Notes: generated from the sequence alone by a model not told the origin. A DNA stretch of 64,000 nt from Dyella sp. C9 (GCF_003332825.1 NZ_QIRF01000013.1:62001-126000); one strand, 5' to 3'; positions 24,556 through 34,006 are shown, counted from the first letter of the stretch. Translations and numbers: made by a program.

Positions 24556-25500
24556 ATGACGTCCACCCGCCGCTTCCGCCCGCTCCTGCCCCTGCTCGCC
24601 AGCCTGGTGCTGTGCGCCTGTTTTGGCGGCACCAAGCCCACGCCACCGCCCGCACCGCTGATGCCGCCGCCGGTGGCGAAGCTGCGCATTGGCCTGGCGC
24701 TGGGCGGTGGCGCGGCCAAGGGCTTCGCGCATATCGGCGTGATCAAGATGCTGGAGGCCAACGGCATCCATCCGGACGTGGTGGCCGGCACCAGTGCGGG
24801 CAGCGTGGTCGGCGCGTTGTATGCCAGCGGCATGGATGCGTTCCAGTTGCAGGAGACGGCCTTCTCGCTCGACCAGAGCAGCCTGCGCGACGTGCACCTG
24901 TTCTCCGGTGGCGTGGTGCAGGGGCAGAAGCTGCAGGATTACGTGACCCACCTGGTGAAGAACCGGGCGCTGGACAAGCTTCCCGTGCCGTTCGCCGCCG
25001 TGGCCACGCAGCTGGAGACCGGGCAGCGCACGGTGTTCGTGCGCGGCAACACGGGGCAGGCGGTGCGTGCGTCCAGCAGCATTCCCGGCGTGTTCGAACC
25101 GGTGGAGATCAACGGCAAGCATTACATCGACGGCGGCGTGGTGAGCCCGGTGCCGGTCGACGCGGCGCGCCAGCTGGGCGCCGACGTGGTGATTGCTGTG
25201 GATATCTCCAGCAAGGCCGACGGCAGCAACCCGCAGGGCATGCTCAACATCGTTGGGCAGTCGATCAGCATCATGGGCCAGAAGCTGGGCGAACAGGAAC
25301 TTGCTCGCGCGGACATCGTGATCCGCCCCAAGGTAAACCAGATCGGCGCGGCCGACTTCGAGCAGAAGAACCAGGCCATCATGGAAGGCGAGCGCGCCGC
25401 GCTGGCGGCCATGCCGGCAATCAAGGCGAAGATCGCCGCCGTCCAGGTGACCCGCCAGCTGCAAGCCAGCTCCGCCGTCGCCACGCCTGCAACGCGTTGA
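24556..25500 (+). CDS. patatin-like phospholipase lipoprotein (RssA-like)
   Basis: A 314-residue patatin-domain protein. The N-terminus is a lipoprotein signal (LLPLLASLVLCACFGG, with lipidation at Cys in the LCAC box), so it is probably membrane-anchored outside the cytoplasm. The catalytic elements are the oxyanion loop GLALGGGAAKGFAHIG, the nucleophile elbow GTSAGS and the dyad aspartate in YIDGGVVSPVPVDAA. Hydrolysis of acyl esters of phospholipids is the expected activity. The ATG at 24556 begins the signal sequence, and earlier in-frame starts lack support. It is followed after 66 bases by an S9 peptidase gene. Confidence 0.93.
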   Translation: MTSTRRFRPLLPLLASLVLCACFGGTKPTPPPAPLMPPPVAKLRIGLALGGGAAKGFAHIGVIKMLEANGIHPDVVAGTSAGSVVGALYASGMDAFQLQETAFSLDQSSLRDVHLFSGGVVQGQKLQDYVTHLVKNRALDKLPVPFAAVATQLETGQRTVFVRGNTGQAVRASSSIPGVFEPVEINGKHYIDGGVVSPVPVDAARQLGADVVIAVDISSKADGSNPQGMLNIVGQSISIMGQKLGEQELARADIVIRPKVNQIGAADFEQKNQAIMEGERAALAAMPAIKAKIAAVQVTRQLQASSAVATPATR

Positions 25501-25566
25501 GCGTTCTGGCGGGACGTGCCGGCGCCTGCTAGCGTTGGGTTTTCCACGCAACCGGTACGTTTCGTC

Positions 25567-27603
25567 ATGCTCCAACCCACTCGCCAGCTGTTGCCCTTGC
25601 TGATGGGCGCAGCCCTCGCTCCCGCCGCCATGGCGGCCACGGCGCCGGTCGACCCGCGCATCGAGCAGTTGCTCACCGAGCTGGGCAAGGTGCGCCAGGT
25701 CGACGCCGTGCAGGTGTCGCCGGATGGCTTGCAGCTGGCCTGGGTGGTGCGTACCAACGGCCGCGACGGCATCGAAGTGGCGAAGATCGACGGCAGCGAC
25801 GCCCACGCCATCGGCAGCAACCCGCCGGGCAGCTGCAACCAGAGCGACATCGCCTGGGCCCCGGACTCGCGCCACCTGGCATTCCTCTCCGACTGCGCCA
25901 GCGGCGGCAAGCAGAAGGACCTGCTTGTGGCGGACGTGCAGCAGGCCAAGGCCGTGCCTTCGCATGTGGCCAGCTTGCCCGGCATCGCCGATGCACTGAG
26001 CTGGTCGCCGGACGGCAAGCAGCTGGGCTTCCTGTATGTGCCCAACGGCACCCGGCGCTCGAGTGCGCTGTATGCCGCCAAGCCCGCGGCAGGCGAGATC
26101 GGCGTGGACGGCCTGGAAGTGCAGCGCGTCGCCGCCGTCGATGCGCAGGGCGGCGCGGTGCGCCTGCTCACCACAGCCGATACCAACGCCTACGAATTCA
26201 GCTGGTCGCCGGATGGCCGCCGCATCGCCTACGTTGGCGCGCCACCGCCGGGCGACAACAACTGGTGGGTGGCCAAGCTCTACGTACAGGATGCGCAGGC
26301 CAATGCGCGCGCCAGCATGGTGCTCGACCCGGCGGCCACCAGCGGTTCACTGCACGGCCTGCAGATCGCGCTGCCGCGCTTCTCGCCCGACGGTCAGCGC
26401 ATCGCCTTCATCGGCGGCCTGATGAGCGACCAGGGCGCGACCGGTGGCGACATCTACACGGTGCCGGCCGGCGGCGGCGAACCGACCAATCTTACCCCGG
26501 GCACCCGCGTCACTCCGGCCTGGCTGGCCTGGACCGGTGCACAGCAGCTGCTGGTGGCACAGGTCAGCAATGGCCAGAGCCAGGTGGCCGAGTATGCGAT
26601 CGCCGCGGACAAGGCCACGCCGACGCGCACGCTGTTCACTCTGCCCGCCAGCATCGGCGACGGCAGCGCGGAGATGGCGCTGTCGCTGTCCGCCGACCAT
26701 CGCCAGGTGGCTTTCGTGCAGAGCTCCTACACCGCCGCACCAGAGGTCCATGCCGGCATGCTGGGCGAAAGCGCGCCGGGTGCGGTCACGCGCTTCAACG
26801 TCGCGCTCAAGCCGGGCTGGGGCCAGGCCGAATCGGTGGAGTGGGACAACGAAGGCCGCCACGTGCAGGGCTGGCTGCTGTATCCGGCCAACTACGACGC
26901 CCACAAGCGCTACCCGATGATCGTCACCGTGCATGGCGGCCCGTCCAGTGCGGTGATTCCGCGCTGGCCGGGCGTCGGCTTCGGCGGCGCGCCGTTCTCG
27001 GCGCTGGGCTACTTCGTGTTCATGCCCAACCCGCGCGGCAGCTTCGGCCAGGGCGAAGCCTACGTGCAGGCCAACCGCAAGGACTTCGGCCACGGCGACC
27101 TGCGCGACATCCTCGCCGGCATCGACACCATCGAGAAGAAGCTGCCGGTGGACGACCAGCGCCTGGGCCTGACCGGCTGGAGCTACGGTGGCTTCATGAG
27201 CATGTTCATCCCGACCCAGACCCAGCGCTTCCGCGCGGTGGTGGCGGGTGCGGGCATCGCCAACTGGCAGAGCTACTACGGCCAGAACCTGATCGACCAG
27301 TGGATGATCCCGTTCTTCGGCGCCTCGGTGTATGACGACCCGCAGGCCTATGCCAAGAGCTCCGCGATCAACTACATCAAGCAGTCGAAGGCGCCCACGC
27401 TGGTGGTGGTCGGCGACCGCGATGCCGAATGCCCCGCACCGCAGTCGTTCGAGTACTGGCATGCGCTGCGCGCGCAAGGCGTGCCGACGTCGCTGGTGGT
27501 GTATCCGAACGAAGGCCATCACTTCGTCGACCCCGAACACCAGCGCGACGTACTGCAGCGCGCGCTGCTGTGGTTCGAGAAGTACCTGCCGGCCTCGCGC
27601 TGA
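25567..27603 (+). CDS. S9 family serine peptidase (prolyl oligopeptidase/acylaminoacyl-peptidase type)
   Basis: A 678-residue exported peptidase. A signal peptide (residues 1-24, ending AAMAA) is followed by a WD40-like/DPP beta-propeller with repeated SPDG blocks (VSPDGLQLAWV, WSPDGKQLGFL, WSPDGRRIAYV, FSPDGQRIAFIGG), then the alpha/beta hydrolase domain. The catalytic Ser is in LTGWSYGGFMS, the Asp in VVVGDRDAECP and the His in NEGHHFVDP. It should cleave short peptides in the periplasm. A strong terminator follows directly. Confidence 0.94.
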   Translation: MLQPTRQLLPLLMGAALAPAAMAATAPVDPRIEQLLTELGKVRQVDAVQVSPDGLQLAWVVRTNGRDGIEVAKIDGSDAHAIGSNPPGSCNQSDIAWAPDSRHLAFLSDCASGGKQKDLLVADVQQAKAVPSHVASLPGIADALSWSPDGKQLGFLYVPNGTRRSSALYAAKPAAGEIGVDGLEVQRVAAVDAQGGAVRLLTTADTNAYEFSWSPDGRRIAYVGAPPPGDNNWWVAKLYVQDAQANARASMVLDPAATSGSLHGLQIALPRFSPDGQRIAFIGGLMSDQGATGGDIYTVPAGGGEPTNLTPGTRVTPAWLAWTGAQQLLVAQVSNGQSQVAEYAIAADKATPTRTLFTLPASIGDGSAEMALSLSADHRQVAFVQSSYTAAPEVHAGMLGESAPGAVTRFNVALKPGWGQAESVEWDNEGRHVQGWLLYPANYDAHKRYPMIVTVHGGPSSAVIPRWPGVGFGGAPFSALGYFVFMPNPRGSFGQGEAYVQANRKDFGHGDLRDILAGIDTIEKKLPVDDQRLGLTGWSYGGFMSMFIPTQTQRFRAVVAGAGIANWQSYYGQNLIDQWMIPFFGASVYDDPQAYAKSSAINYIKQSKAPTLVVVGDRDAECPAPQSFEYWHALRAQGVPTSLVVYPNEGHHFVDPEHQRDVLQRALLWFEKYLPASR

Positions 27604-27621
27604 ATCCACGCAGTTATCCAC

Positions 27622-27653
27622 AGGCCGCCGGTGTCCGCACCGGCGGCCTTTTT
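27622..27653 (+). terminator. rho-independent terminator of S9 peptidase gene
   Basis: Twelve-base perfect stem AGGCCGCCGGTG / CACCGGCGGCCT with a four-base loop, followed by TTTT. Confidence 0.92.
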
Positions 27654-27675
27654 GTTGCCCCTGCCTCAAGGACTA

Positions 27676-27712
27676 TTGACGGCGGCCCAAGTGTATTGTT
27701 GTATTAATACAC
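27676..27712 (+). promoter_or_regulatory. promoter and overlapping operator of the GntR-ABC operon
   Basis: TTGACG (27676-27681) lies 18 bases before TGTATT (27700-27705). Overlapping the -10 is a perfect 12-base palindrome TGTATTAATACA (27700-27711), and GTGTATT / AATACAC form a wider inverted repeat (27691-27697, 27706-27712). The predicted transcription start falls on or next to the ATG at 27713, so the message may be leaderless. Autorepression by the GntR protein is the obvious reading. Confidence 0.7.
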
Positions 27713-28099
27713 ATGGATGCCTCGATCTTCGCCATACAACCCACCTCCGCCGAGCCGATCTATCGGCAGATCGTTGAGCAGCTGCGCCGGCTGATCGCCA
27801 GCGGTCAGCTGTCGCCCGGCGAGCTGCTGCCGTCGGTGCGCGAGGTGGCCGGCTTCCACGCGGTGAACCCAATGACCGTGTCGCGTGCCTACGGCATGGC
27901 CGAGTCGGAGGGATTGCTGGAACGCCTGCGCGGCAAGGGCATGACCGTGGCGCCGCAGGGCCGCGGCAGCTCCACGACGGCACAACGCATGGCCCTGCTG
28001 GAACCGCAGCTGGCCGACGTGGCGCGCCAGGCAGGTGAACTGGAATTGCCGGTGGAGCTGGTGTTGCGCCGCCTCGGCAAATTGATGGGCGAGCGCTGA
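27713..28099 (+). CDS. GntR family transcriptional regulator (YtrA subfamily)
   Basis: A 128-residue short GntR protein. The winged HTH covers residues 10-75 (AEPIYRQIVEQLRRLIASGQLSPGELLPSVREVAGFHAVNPMTVSRAYGMAESEGLLERLRGKGMTV), followed by a short helical tail, as in YtrA-type regulators that lack a large effector domain and control ABC-transporter operons. Here the ABC ATPase and permease genes follow directly. No Shine-Dalgarno sequence precedes the ATG, consistent with a leaderless start. Confidence 0.92.
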   Translation: MDASIFAIQPTSAEPIYRQIVEQLRRLIASGQLSPGELLPSVREVAGFHAVNPMTVSRAYGMAESEGLLERLRGKGMTVAPQGRGSSTTAQRMALLEPQLADVARQAGELELPVELVLRRLGKLMGER

Positions 28100-28162
28100 G
28101 GCCATCGTCCCGCTCACCGTACCAACCACTGTAGTCCGTTCGTCCGATTGAAGGAGTAGTCG

Positions 28163-29059
28163 ATGAATGCCGTGCTTCAAGCCTCCGCCGTGACCCCGGA
28201 GGCGCCCGTGCAGGTACGCGGGCTCACTCACCGCTACGACGGCCAGACCGTGCTGTCCGGTGTCGACCTGGCCCTGGAGCCTGGCAGCGTGCTGGGGCTG
28301 ATCGGCCGCAACGGTGCGGGCAAGTCCACCCTGATCCGCGCCGTGCTCGGCCTGCTGCAGCCCAGCTCGGGCGACTGCCGCGTATTCGGCGAGCCGGCGC
28401 TGGCGCTCTCCGATCAAAGCAAGACACGGCTCGCCTATGTGCCCCAGCAGCCGGAGGCGCTGGCCTGGCTCACCTCGCAGCAGATGCTCGAGTATGTGGG
28501 CCGCTTCTACCCTCGATGGAATGCCGCCTTTGCGCGCGACATGCTGCGCGACTGGGACATCGCCCCCAGGAAAGTGCTCGGCAAGCTCTCGCCGGGCGAG
28601 CGCCAGCGCGTGGACCTGATTCGCGCCCTCGCCTCGCAACCGGAACTGCTGGTGCTGGATGAACCAGCCGCCGCGCTCGATCCGGTGGCACGCCGCGACC
28701 TGTTGCGCGAGATCGCGCTGCGTGCGGGAGAAGCCGGCACCACGGTGCTGTTTTCCACGCATATCGTGTCCGACCTTGAACGCGTGGCCTCGGAGATCGC
28801 CTTCCTGCACGAGGGCAAGGTGCTGCTGCATTGTGGCGTGGATGAAACCAAGGAACGCTTCGCGCGCCTGTGGTTGCCCGCGTCGATGTCCGCGGCCGCA
28901 CCCAAGCAGTCGCTCGGGCACCACCGCCATGCGGACGGCAGCCTCAGCCTGGTGATCGAACGCGATGCACAAGGGCGCTGGCCCGAAGCCAGCGCGTTGC
29001 ACGGTGCGCGTGTCGATGCACTGGGACTGGAAGACCTCTTCGTGGAGATCGCCGGATGA
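28163..29059 (+). CDS. ABC transporter ATP-binding protein
   Basis: A 298-residue ATPase of the CcmA/YtrB drug or lantibiotic export type. Walker A GRNGAGKS, Q-loop YVPQQPEAL, signature LSPGERQRVDLIRALASQPE (the canonical LSGGQ is LSPGE), Walker B LLVLDEPAAALDP and H-loop FSTHIVSDL are all present. The C-terminal 85 residues form an extra domain after LLHCGVDETKERFARLW. It works with the membrane protein encoded four bases inside its 3' end, and the GntR gene upstream probably controls both. Substrate is unknown. Confidence 0.93.
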   Translation: MNAVLQASAVTPEAPVQVRGLTHRYDGQTVLSGVDLALEPGSVLGLIGRNGAGKSTLIRAVLGLLQPSSGDCRVFGEPALALSDQSKTRLAYVPQQPEALAWLTSQQMLEYVGRFYPRWNAAFARDMLRDWDIAPRKVLGKLSPGERQRVDLIRALASQPELLVLDEPAAALDPVARRDLLREIALRAGEAGTTVLFSTHIVSDLERVASEIAFLHEGKVLLHCGVDETKERFARLWLPASMSAAAPKQSLGHHRHADGSLSLVIERDAQGRWPEASALHGARVDALGLEDLFVEIAG

Positions 29060-30534
29060 ACTTCCGCGCCCTGTTGCTGGCTCCCTTGCGGTGCTCGCAC
29101 GCCGCGATGCGCTGGGTCACCCTGGCGGTGTTGGCGCTATGCATCGGCGGCGGCATCGTTTTCGCCATCTTCACGTCGAAGCCGAACTGGCTTTGGGGTG
29201 TCATGGCGCTGTACGGCGCCGGCATCGGTTACGTGTGGGCGTTCTATCTGTCCAGCCTGGTGTTGCTGGCCATCGATGCCCGGCGGCTGTGCCTGCCGGG
29301 CGTGCAGCGGACGGTGGAAGCTGCGGTGTTGTTCTATGCCGCGCTGAGCGTACTGCCGGCCGCCGCGCTGTGCGGCCTGTTCGGCGGCGACATGCTGGCG
29401 ACCGCCTTGCTGCTCAGCCTGATCCTGCTGGGAGGCTTGAGCTTTGCCCTGCTGCCACGCTATTTCGCCATGGTGATCGGCCTGTTGCCGGCCCTGCACA
29501 GTAGCTTTGCCGAGACGCTGCCCATTCCCGGTCCCACCGATCCGCGCTTTCTTGCCTGGGCGCCGTACGCGGTTGCCGCGCTCGCCCTGCTCAGCGTGCT
29601 GCGCTGGCGGCGGTTGCTCCACAGCGAAAGCACCAGCACCACCGGCCTGAGCGACGCCATGGTGCTGCAATACCGGCGCAGTGGCTGGGGCAATGGCTGG
29701 GGCAGTGCCGGCATCGACAGCACCCAGCAGGTGCGCCAGCGTCCGGACTGGATGCAGCCGCAGGTGGACCTTCGCCATGCGGGCCCCGAACGGCCGGCCA
29801 CCGCGCTGCGCATTGCACTGGGCAACAGCTACCTGCCCAAGACCCTGATGGGCCATGTGCGCACGCTGGCGCCGACGCTGCTGATGTTGCTGGTACCCGC
29901 AGCCGTGATCGCCTTGGTCTTCAACCGTTCTCACCTGACGTCCAGCGGCATGCTGTGGTCGCTCGCCGCGGTGTCGCTGGGCTGGGGTTGCCTGTACGGC
30001 AGCATGGGCGTGGCGATCGGCATCGTGATGCCGCTCACCCAACGCTGGCGCAAGGCCAACACCGAGCTGCCTCTGCTCGCTTTGCTGCCAGGCCTTGGCA
30101 ACCAGGCGCAGGCAAAACGCCAGCTGTTGCGCACCAGCCTGCTGCGCCCGCTGCTGCTGCAGGCAGTGTTGTGCACGTTGCTGCTGGCCGCTGCCATCTA
30201 CATGCACGTCGGCGCGTCGGCGCTGCTGTTGATCGTGATGAGCGGACTGGGCAGCGCCCTGTGCCTGGTGGCCTGCCTGTTGTGCGTCATCGGTGGCCGT
30301 CCCCTGTCGGGCTGGGCACTGGCCGGAGTGATGACCGCGCTCGGTGTGCTGATCGGCGGCGCCTCCTACATACCCGGCAGCATGATCAGCCGACAACCGT
30401 GGACGCCGCCGGCGTTGTACACAGCCGTCCTGCTTGGGCTGTGGGTTGCGCTCGCCGCCTTGCTGGCGTGGCTGCTGCGGCGCGGCTGGCAAGGGTGGCG
30501 CCGGCGACCGCATGCCTTCATTCCCAATGCCTGA
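29056..30534 (+). CDS. ABC transporter permease-like membrane protein of GntR operon
   Basis: A 492-residue polytopic protein with roughly 11-12 TM segments: a set of about five between residues 15 and 185, a soluble loop of about 85 residues (SGWGNGWGSAGIDSTQQVRQ onward), then further TM helices from about 275 to the C-terminus. Its start overlaps the ATPase stop by four bases (ATGA), so it is the membrane partner. I do not recognise a specific family beyond an ABC-2-like permease. The C-terminus is highly basic (LLRRGWQGWRRRPHAF). Confidence 0.82.
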   Translation: MNFRALLLAPLRCSHAAMRWVTLAVLALCIGGGIVFAIFTSKPNWLWGVMALYGAGIGYVWAFYLSSLVLLAIDARRLCLPGVQRTVEAAVLFYAALSVLPAAALCGLFGGDMLATALLLSLILLGGLSFALLPRYFAMVIGLLPALHSSFAETLPIPGPTDPRFLAWAPYAVAALALLSVLRWRRLLHSESTSTTGLSDAMVLQYRRSGWGNGWGSAGIDSTQQVRQRPDWMQPQVDLRHAGPERPATALRIALGNSYLPKTLMGHVRTLAPTLLMLLVPAAVIALVFNRSHLTSSGMLWSLAAVSLGWGCLYGSMGVAIGIVMPLTQRWRKANTELPLLALLPGLGNQAQAKRQLLRTSLLRPLLLQAVLCTLLLAAAIYMHVGASALLLIVMSGLGSALCLVACLLCVIGGRPLSGWALAGVMTALGVLIGGASYIPGSMISRQPWTPPALYTAVLLGLWVALAALLAWLLRRGWQGWRRRPHAFIPNA

Positions 30535-30535
30535 A

Positions 30536-30563
30536 GAAAAGCCTGCTCCCCGACGGAGCAGGC
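30536..30563 (-). terminator. terminator of the radical SAM gene
   Basis: Nine-base stem GCCTGCTCC / GGAGCAGGC with a five-base loop. On the minus strand it is followed by TTTTC, five bases past the stop of the radical SAM gene. It sits between convergent genes and may also stop the ABC operon. Confidence 0.75.
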
Positions 30564-30567
30564 CTGC

Positions 30568-31659
30568 TCAGAACAACTGGCCTTGCGGTGACGGCTTGCG
30601 CGGGGGCACGAACCGGGTCGTATCCAGCCACAGCTCGCGCGCGCGGCCAAAACCGTGCTTGCGGCAGGCCACGTCGAAGCGCCGGCGAATCAACTCGGCG
30701 AACACGCCCTGCCCCCGCATGCGCGTGGAGAAGTCGCTGTCGTAGTCGCGACCGCCGTTCATCTGTTGCACCAGGCTCATCACGTGCGCCGCGCGCTGCG
30801 GCGCGTGCAGCGCCAGCCATTCGCGGAACAGCGCCTTCAGCTCGTACGGCAGGCGCAGCGTGGTGTAACCAGCGCAACGCGCACCGGCATCGGCAGCCTG
30901 TTCCAGCACGGCTTCCAGGTCGCGATCGTTGAGTGCGGGAATGATCGGCGCTACCAGCACGCCGACCGGCACGCCCGCCTCGGCCAGCGTGCGGATGGCC
31001 TTGATGCGACGGTGCGGCGCGCTCGCACGCGGCTCGAGCTTGGCCGCCAGGTGGTTGTCCAGCGAATTCACCGAGACGAACACCTGCACCAGCCCTTCGC
31101 GTGCCATCGGCGCGAGGATGTCCAGGTCGCGCTCCACCATCGCGTTCTTGGTGACGATGGTGCACGGGTGCCGGCACTCGGCCAGTACCTCGAGCGCGGC
31201 GCGGGTGAGCTTCCAGCGCCGTTCGATTGGCTGGTAGGGGTCGGTGTTGCTACCGATGTTGATCGGGCTCACCACGTAAGCGGGCCGCGCCAGCTCGTGC
31301 CGCAGCACTTCGGCAAGATTGCTCTTGGCGCGCAGCCTGGTTTCGAAATCCAGGCCAGGCGACAGGTTGAGATAGCTGTGCGAGGGACGCGCGAAGCAAT
31401 AGATGCAGCCATGCTCGCAGCCGCGGTAGGGGTTGAGCGCCTGGTTGAAATGGATGTCCGGCGAGTCGTTGCGGGTGATGACGCTGCGCGCCCTCTCCTC
31501 GGTCACCTCGGTGCGGGGCCGTGGCGTCGACTCGTCCAGCAGCAGGCTTTGCCAGCCGTCATCCTCCGCCTGATGACGGATCGACTCGAAACGCCCTTCG
31601 GGATTGGAAGCGGCGCCGCGACCCTTGAGGGCCTGCGGTGGAAGGAGGGATTCGGACAT
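30568..31659 (-). CDS. PA0069 family radical SAM protein (SplB-like)
   Basis: A 363-residue radical SAM protein. The 4Fe-4S motif CEHGCIYC (CxxxCxxC) is at about residues 81-88, after ALNPYRG. Further landmarks are SPINIGSNTDPYQPIERRWKLTRAALEVL, CTIVTKNAMVERDLDIL and LVAPIIPALNDRDLEAVLEQAADAGA. The family is related to spore photoproduct lyase B-type enzymes, but its reaction in non-spore-formers is unknown. The ATG follows AAGGAGG at a suitable spacing. Monocistronic. Confidence 0.94.
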   Translation of the reverse strand: MSESLLPPQALKGRGAASNPEGRFESIRHQAEDDGWQSLLLDESTPRPRTEVTEERARSVITRNDSPDIHFNQALNPYRGCEHGCIYCFARPSHSYLNLSPGLDFETRLRAKSNLAEVLRHELARPAYVVSPINIGSNTDPYQPIERRWKLTRAALEVLAECRHPCTIVTKNAMVERDLDILAPMAREGLVQVFVSVNSLDNHLAAKLEPRASAPHRRIKAIRTLAEAGVPVGVLVAPIIPALNDRDLEAVLEQAADAGARCAGYTTLRLPYELKALFREWLALHAPQRAAHVMSLVQQMNGGRDYDSDFSTRMRGQGVFAELIRRRFDVACRKHGFGRARELWLDTTRFVPPRKPSPQGQLF

Positions 31660-31704
31660 GCCGCCAGTGTGCGCGCGCCATGTCTCAGTGCGCGCGACAC
31701 CGGC

Positions 31705-33903
31705 TCACGGTGCCAGCTGCTGGCGCAGCGCCGCGCTCATGGTGGCCAGCGGGTACTGGCCCAGCTGCCGATCCAGCTCGACGAATACCGGCGCGGAAAT
31801 GGTCCAGCCCAGCGGAATCGGATAGTTGCCGGGGCACAACCGGAAATGCCACAGCACGTCGCCCTGCTCCGGATGGGCGTCGTCGGGGTGCAAGGCATGC
31901 AGCAACTGCACGCGGGCGTACTCGCCACGCGCGCTGCGCGTGTCCAGCAATGCCTCGAACGGCGCTGAGGCCTCACCACGCACGCTGTCACGAACCGGCC
32001 CGGGCACCGGGGGACAGACCGCGGTGTACAACGGCATGGGATGCGCCCGGTCGTGGCGGTCGATGAAGTCGCCCATCTGCGGATCGTTGCTGATGTGGAT
32101 GACGATGAAGCGCAGGGCGAGCCCGCGTTGCACCGCACGCTGGCGCAGCAGGCGCATCAGCTCGAGCAAGGTGGTGGTGCCAGAGTTCTCGAAGTAGCCG
32201 CCATCCACCAGCTGCAGGCGACCGGGCACCGGCGGGTTCGTGGCATGCGTTTCCAGCGTGCCGGCCGGGCTTACATAGGTGAAGCGTGCGCTGTTGAGCA
32301 CCACCTCGCTGAGCGGCACGCGCGGATCAAGCCAGCTCGACCCGTCGAAGCCCGCGGTCCACGCCTGGCGCTGCGGGGTGGCGATGGGCTGGAACGGATG
32401 CTGGATGAAACGCTTGCCTTCGGCCACCGACGTGCTGTTGAGGAATAGTGCGGGCAACGCGGGCGCCTGCGCACCGCCGTTGGCGTACAGCGCAGCGAAC
32501 GGCTGCTCGAATGCCTGCGTGCCCTGCTTGCGCGCGGCCGCCTCCCAGGCGCGGGTGAGTGCGCGCGACCGGTCATCGAGCCAGGCGCCCGGCAACCAGC
32601 GCTGGGTGAAGTCGACAAAGAACGCGTTGGCCAGTGTGGGCGCCAGGAAGTCGTGGCCCAGCATGGCTTGTGCGCGTTGTTCCAGTGTGTCGGCATCCGG
32701 CTGCGCCAGCAGGCTCACATAGGTGGCCAGGCCCAGGCTACCACCGGAGACGCCGCTGGCGCCGAACAGATAGCGCGCAAACAGCGGCTCGCCATTCGGC
32801 GCCACGCCCTTGCCCACCGTTTCGGTAAAGCGGCTCAGCACCAGCGCGGTCCATGCGGCACCACGAATACCGCCGCCCTCGGCCGAGACCAGGATCACCG
32901 GACAAGGCCGGCGCGCGGCGCAGCGATCGTCCAGCCATGCGTCCATGTAGGCGTCAAAACTGGGACGCGTATCCGGAGGTTGCAGCGCCGGATGTTGGTG
33001 CGTGCTCATCCCGGGATACTGGCGCACCTTGTGGTTGTCGTTCAGATGCAGCCAGTGCAGCGTCGCGCTGAGCAATAGCAGCATGGACAGCAAGGGCACG
33101 CCTCGGCGGTCGCCGATCATGCACAGCAGGCCGCCGCTGTAGCAGAGAAACGCTTCGGCGATCAGCAGTATCGCCAGCGGACCGATGCCATCGAGCGCCT
33201 CGGGACGCAGCGCGATGAGTACCGTGGCGAGGATATTGAGCAGGACCACCACCACATACAGCAGCACGGTGGTGCGCCCCATGTCGCGCACGCGCCACAC
33301 GCGCTTTTCCGCGGAGGGCTGGCTCGCCAGCGTGACCAGCCGCGGCATGCGCCGCACGAGCGTGCCCCACAGGCGGCGGCGCGTGATGAAGAAAAGTATC
33401 AGCACCAGCGATTCGCCCAGCAGCCCCAGCGCCCGCCAGCTTCGCCGCACACAGTGATCAGTGATGCCACAGGGGCCATGCGGCAGCTTCAGCAGCGCCA
33501 GCACGTAGCCCAGGCTCACCAGCAGCGGCACCGACGCGCCGAGGATGCGCGGCAGCCAGTCGCGCAGGCCGGCAGCCCGGGCATCCTGCAGCGACGGCCA
33601 GCGCGGATAGCGCAGGCGATACGCGTTGCGCGCCGCGTGCCAAATGGCCAGGCCGGCGAGTGCACTGCTCAGCAGCAAGGCGATGTAGCGCGCCTCGCTG
33701 GGATCGGTCCACAAGGCGATCATGAACAGCTCGGCGGCCTGGTCGACGCCGAAGGTAACCACCACTACCACCGCCAGCACCAGCAGCGACACGCGCACGG
33801 GCTTGAGGTGGTCGAGCACCAGCGCGGTCCATCCCAGCGCACGGCGCCAGCGCCGCCGAAGTCGCACTCGTGATGCCGTCCTTTTGCGTACGCCGTTCGG
33901 CAT
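31705..33903 (-). CDS. membrane patatin-like phospholipase
   Basis: A 732-residue protein joining a polytopic N-terminal half to a patatin-like hydrolase. TM segments lie near residues 37-60, 72-92, 125-145, 160-182, 215-240, 243-265 and 270-290. The catalytic domain begins around residue 335 with VILVSAEGGGIRGAAWTALVLSRF (oxyanion loop GGGIRG), continues with FGASGVSGGSLGLATY (nucleophile elbow GVSGGS) and ends with RLQLVDGGYFENSGTTTLLEL (DGG aspartate). The hydrolase domain is probably cytoplasmic or membrane-facing. Such fusions are found in proteobacteria but are not characterised. The gene is between convergent and co-directional neighbours, alone. Confidence 0.88.
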   Translation of the reverse strand: MPNGVRKRTASRVRLRRRWRRALGWTALVLDHLKPVRVSLLVLAVVVVVTFGVDQAAELFMIALWTDPSEARYIALLLSSALAGLAIWHAARNAYRLRYPRWPSLQDARAAGLRDWLPRILGASVPLLVSLGYVLALLKLPHGPCGITDHCVRRSWRALGLLGESLVLILFFITRRRLWGTLVRRMPRLVTLASQPSAEKRVWRVRDMGRTTVLLYVVVVLLNILATVLIALRPEALDGIGPLAILLIAEAFLCYSGGLLCMIGDRRGVPLLSMLLLLSATLHWLHLNDNHKVRQYPGMSTHQHPALQPPDTRPSFDAYMDAWLDDRCAARRPCPVILVSAEGGGIRGAAWTALVLSRFTETVGKGVAPNGEPLFARYLFGASGVSGGSLGLATYVSLLAQPDADTLEQRAQAMLGHDFLAPTLANAFFVDFTQRWLPGAWLDDRSRALTRAWEAAARKQGTQAFEQPFAALYANGGAQAPALPALFLNSTSVAEGKRFIQHPFQPIATPQRQAWTAGFDGSSWLDPRVPLSEVVLNSARFTYVSPAGTLETHATNPPVPGRLQLVDGGYFENSGTTTLLELMRLLRQRAVQRGLALRFIVIHISNDPQMGDFIDRHDRAHPMPLYTAVCPPVPGPVRDSVRGEASAPFEALLDTRSARGEYARVQLLHALHPDDAHPEQGDVLWHFRLCPGNYPIPLGWTISAPVFVELDRQLGQYPLATMSAALRQQLAP

Positions 33904-33976
33904 GCCGTCCCCGAGGTTCGCCAGTGCGGGCCTATCTTAGTGCCCAGCGCCCCCCGGGTTGGAGTACCGGAAACGA

Positions 33977-34006
33977 CGAAGCGCGACGGTGACCCGCCGC
34001 GCTTCG
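33977..34006 (-). terminator. possible terminator of MHS transporter gene
   Basis: Nine-base perfect inverted repeat CGAAGCGCG / CGCGCTTCG, 22 bases beyond the transporter stop. The following minus-strand bases TCGTTTCC form only a weak thymine tract. Confidence 0.4.
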
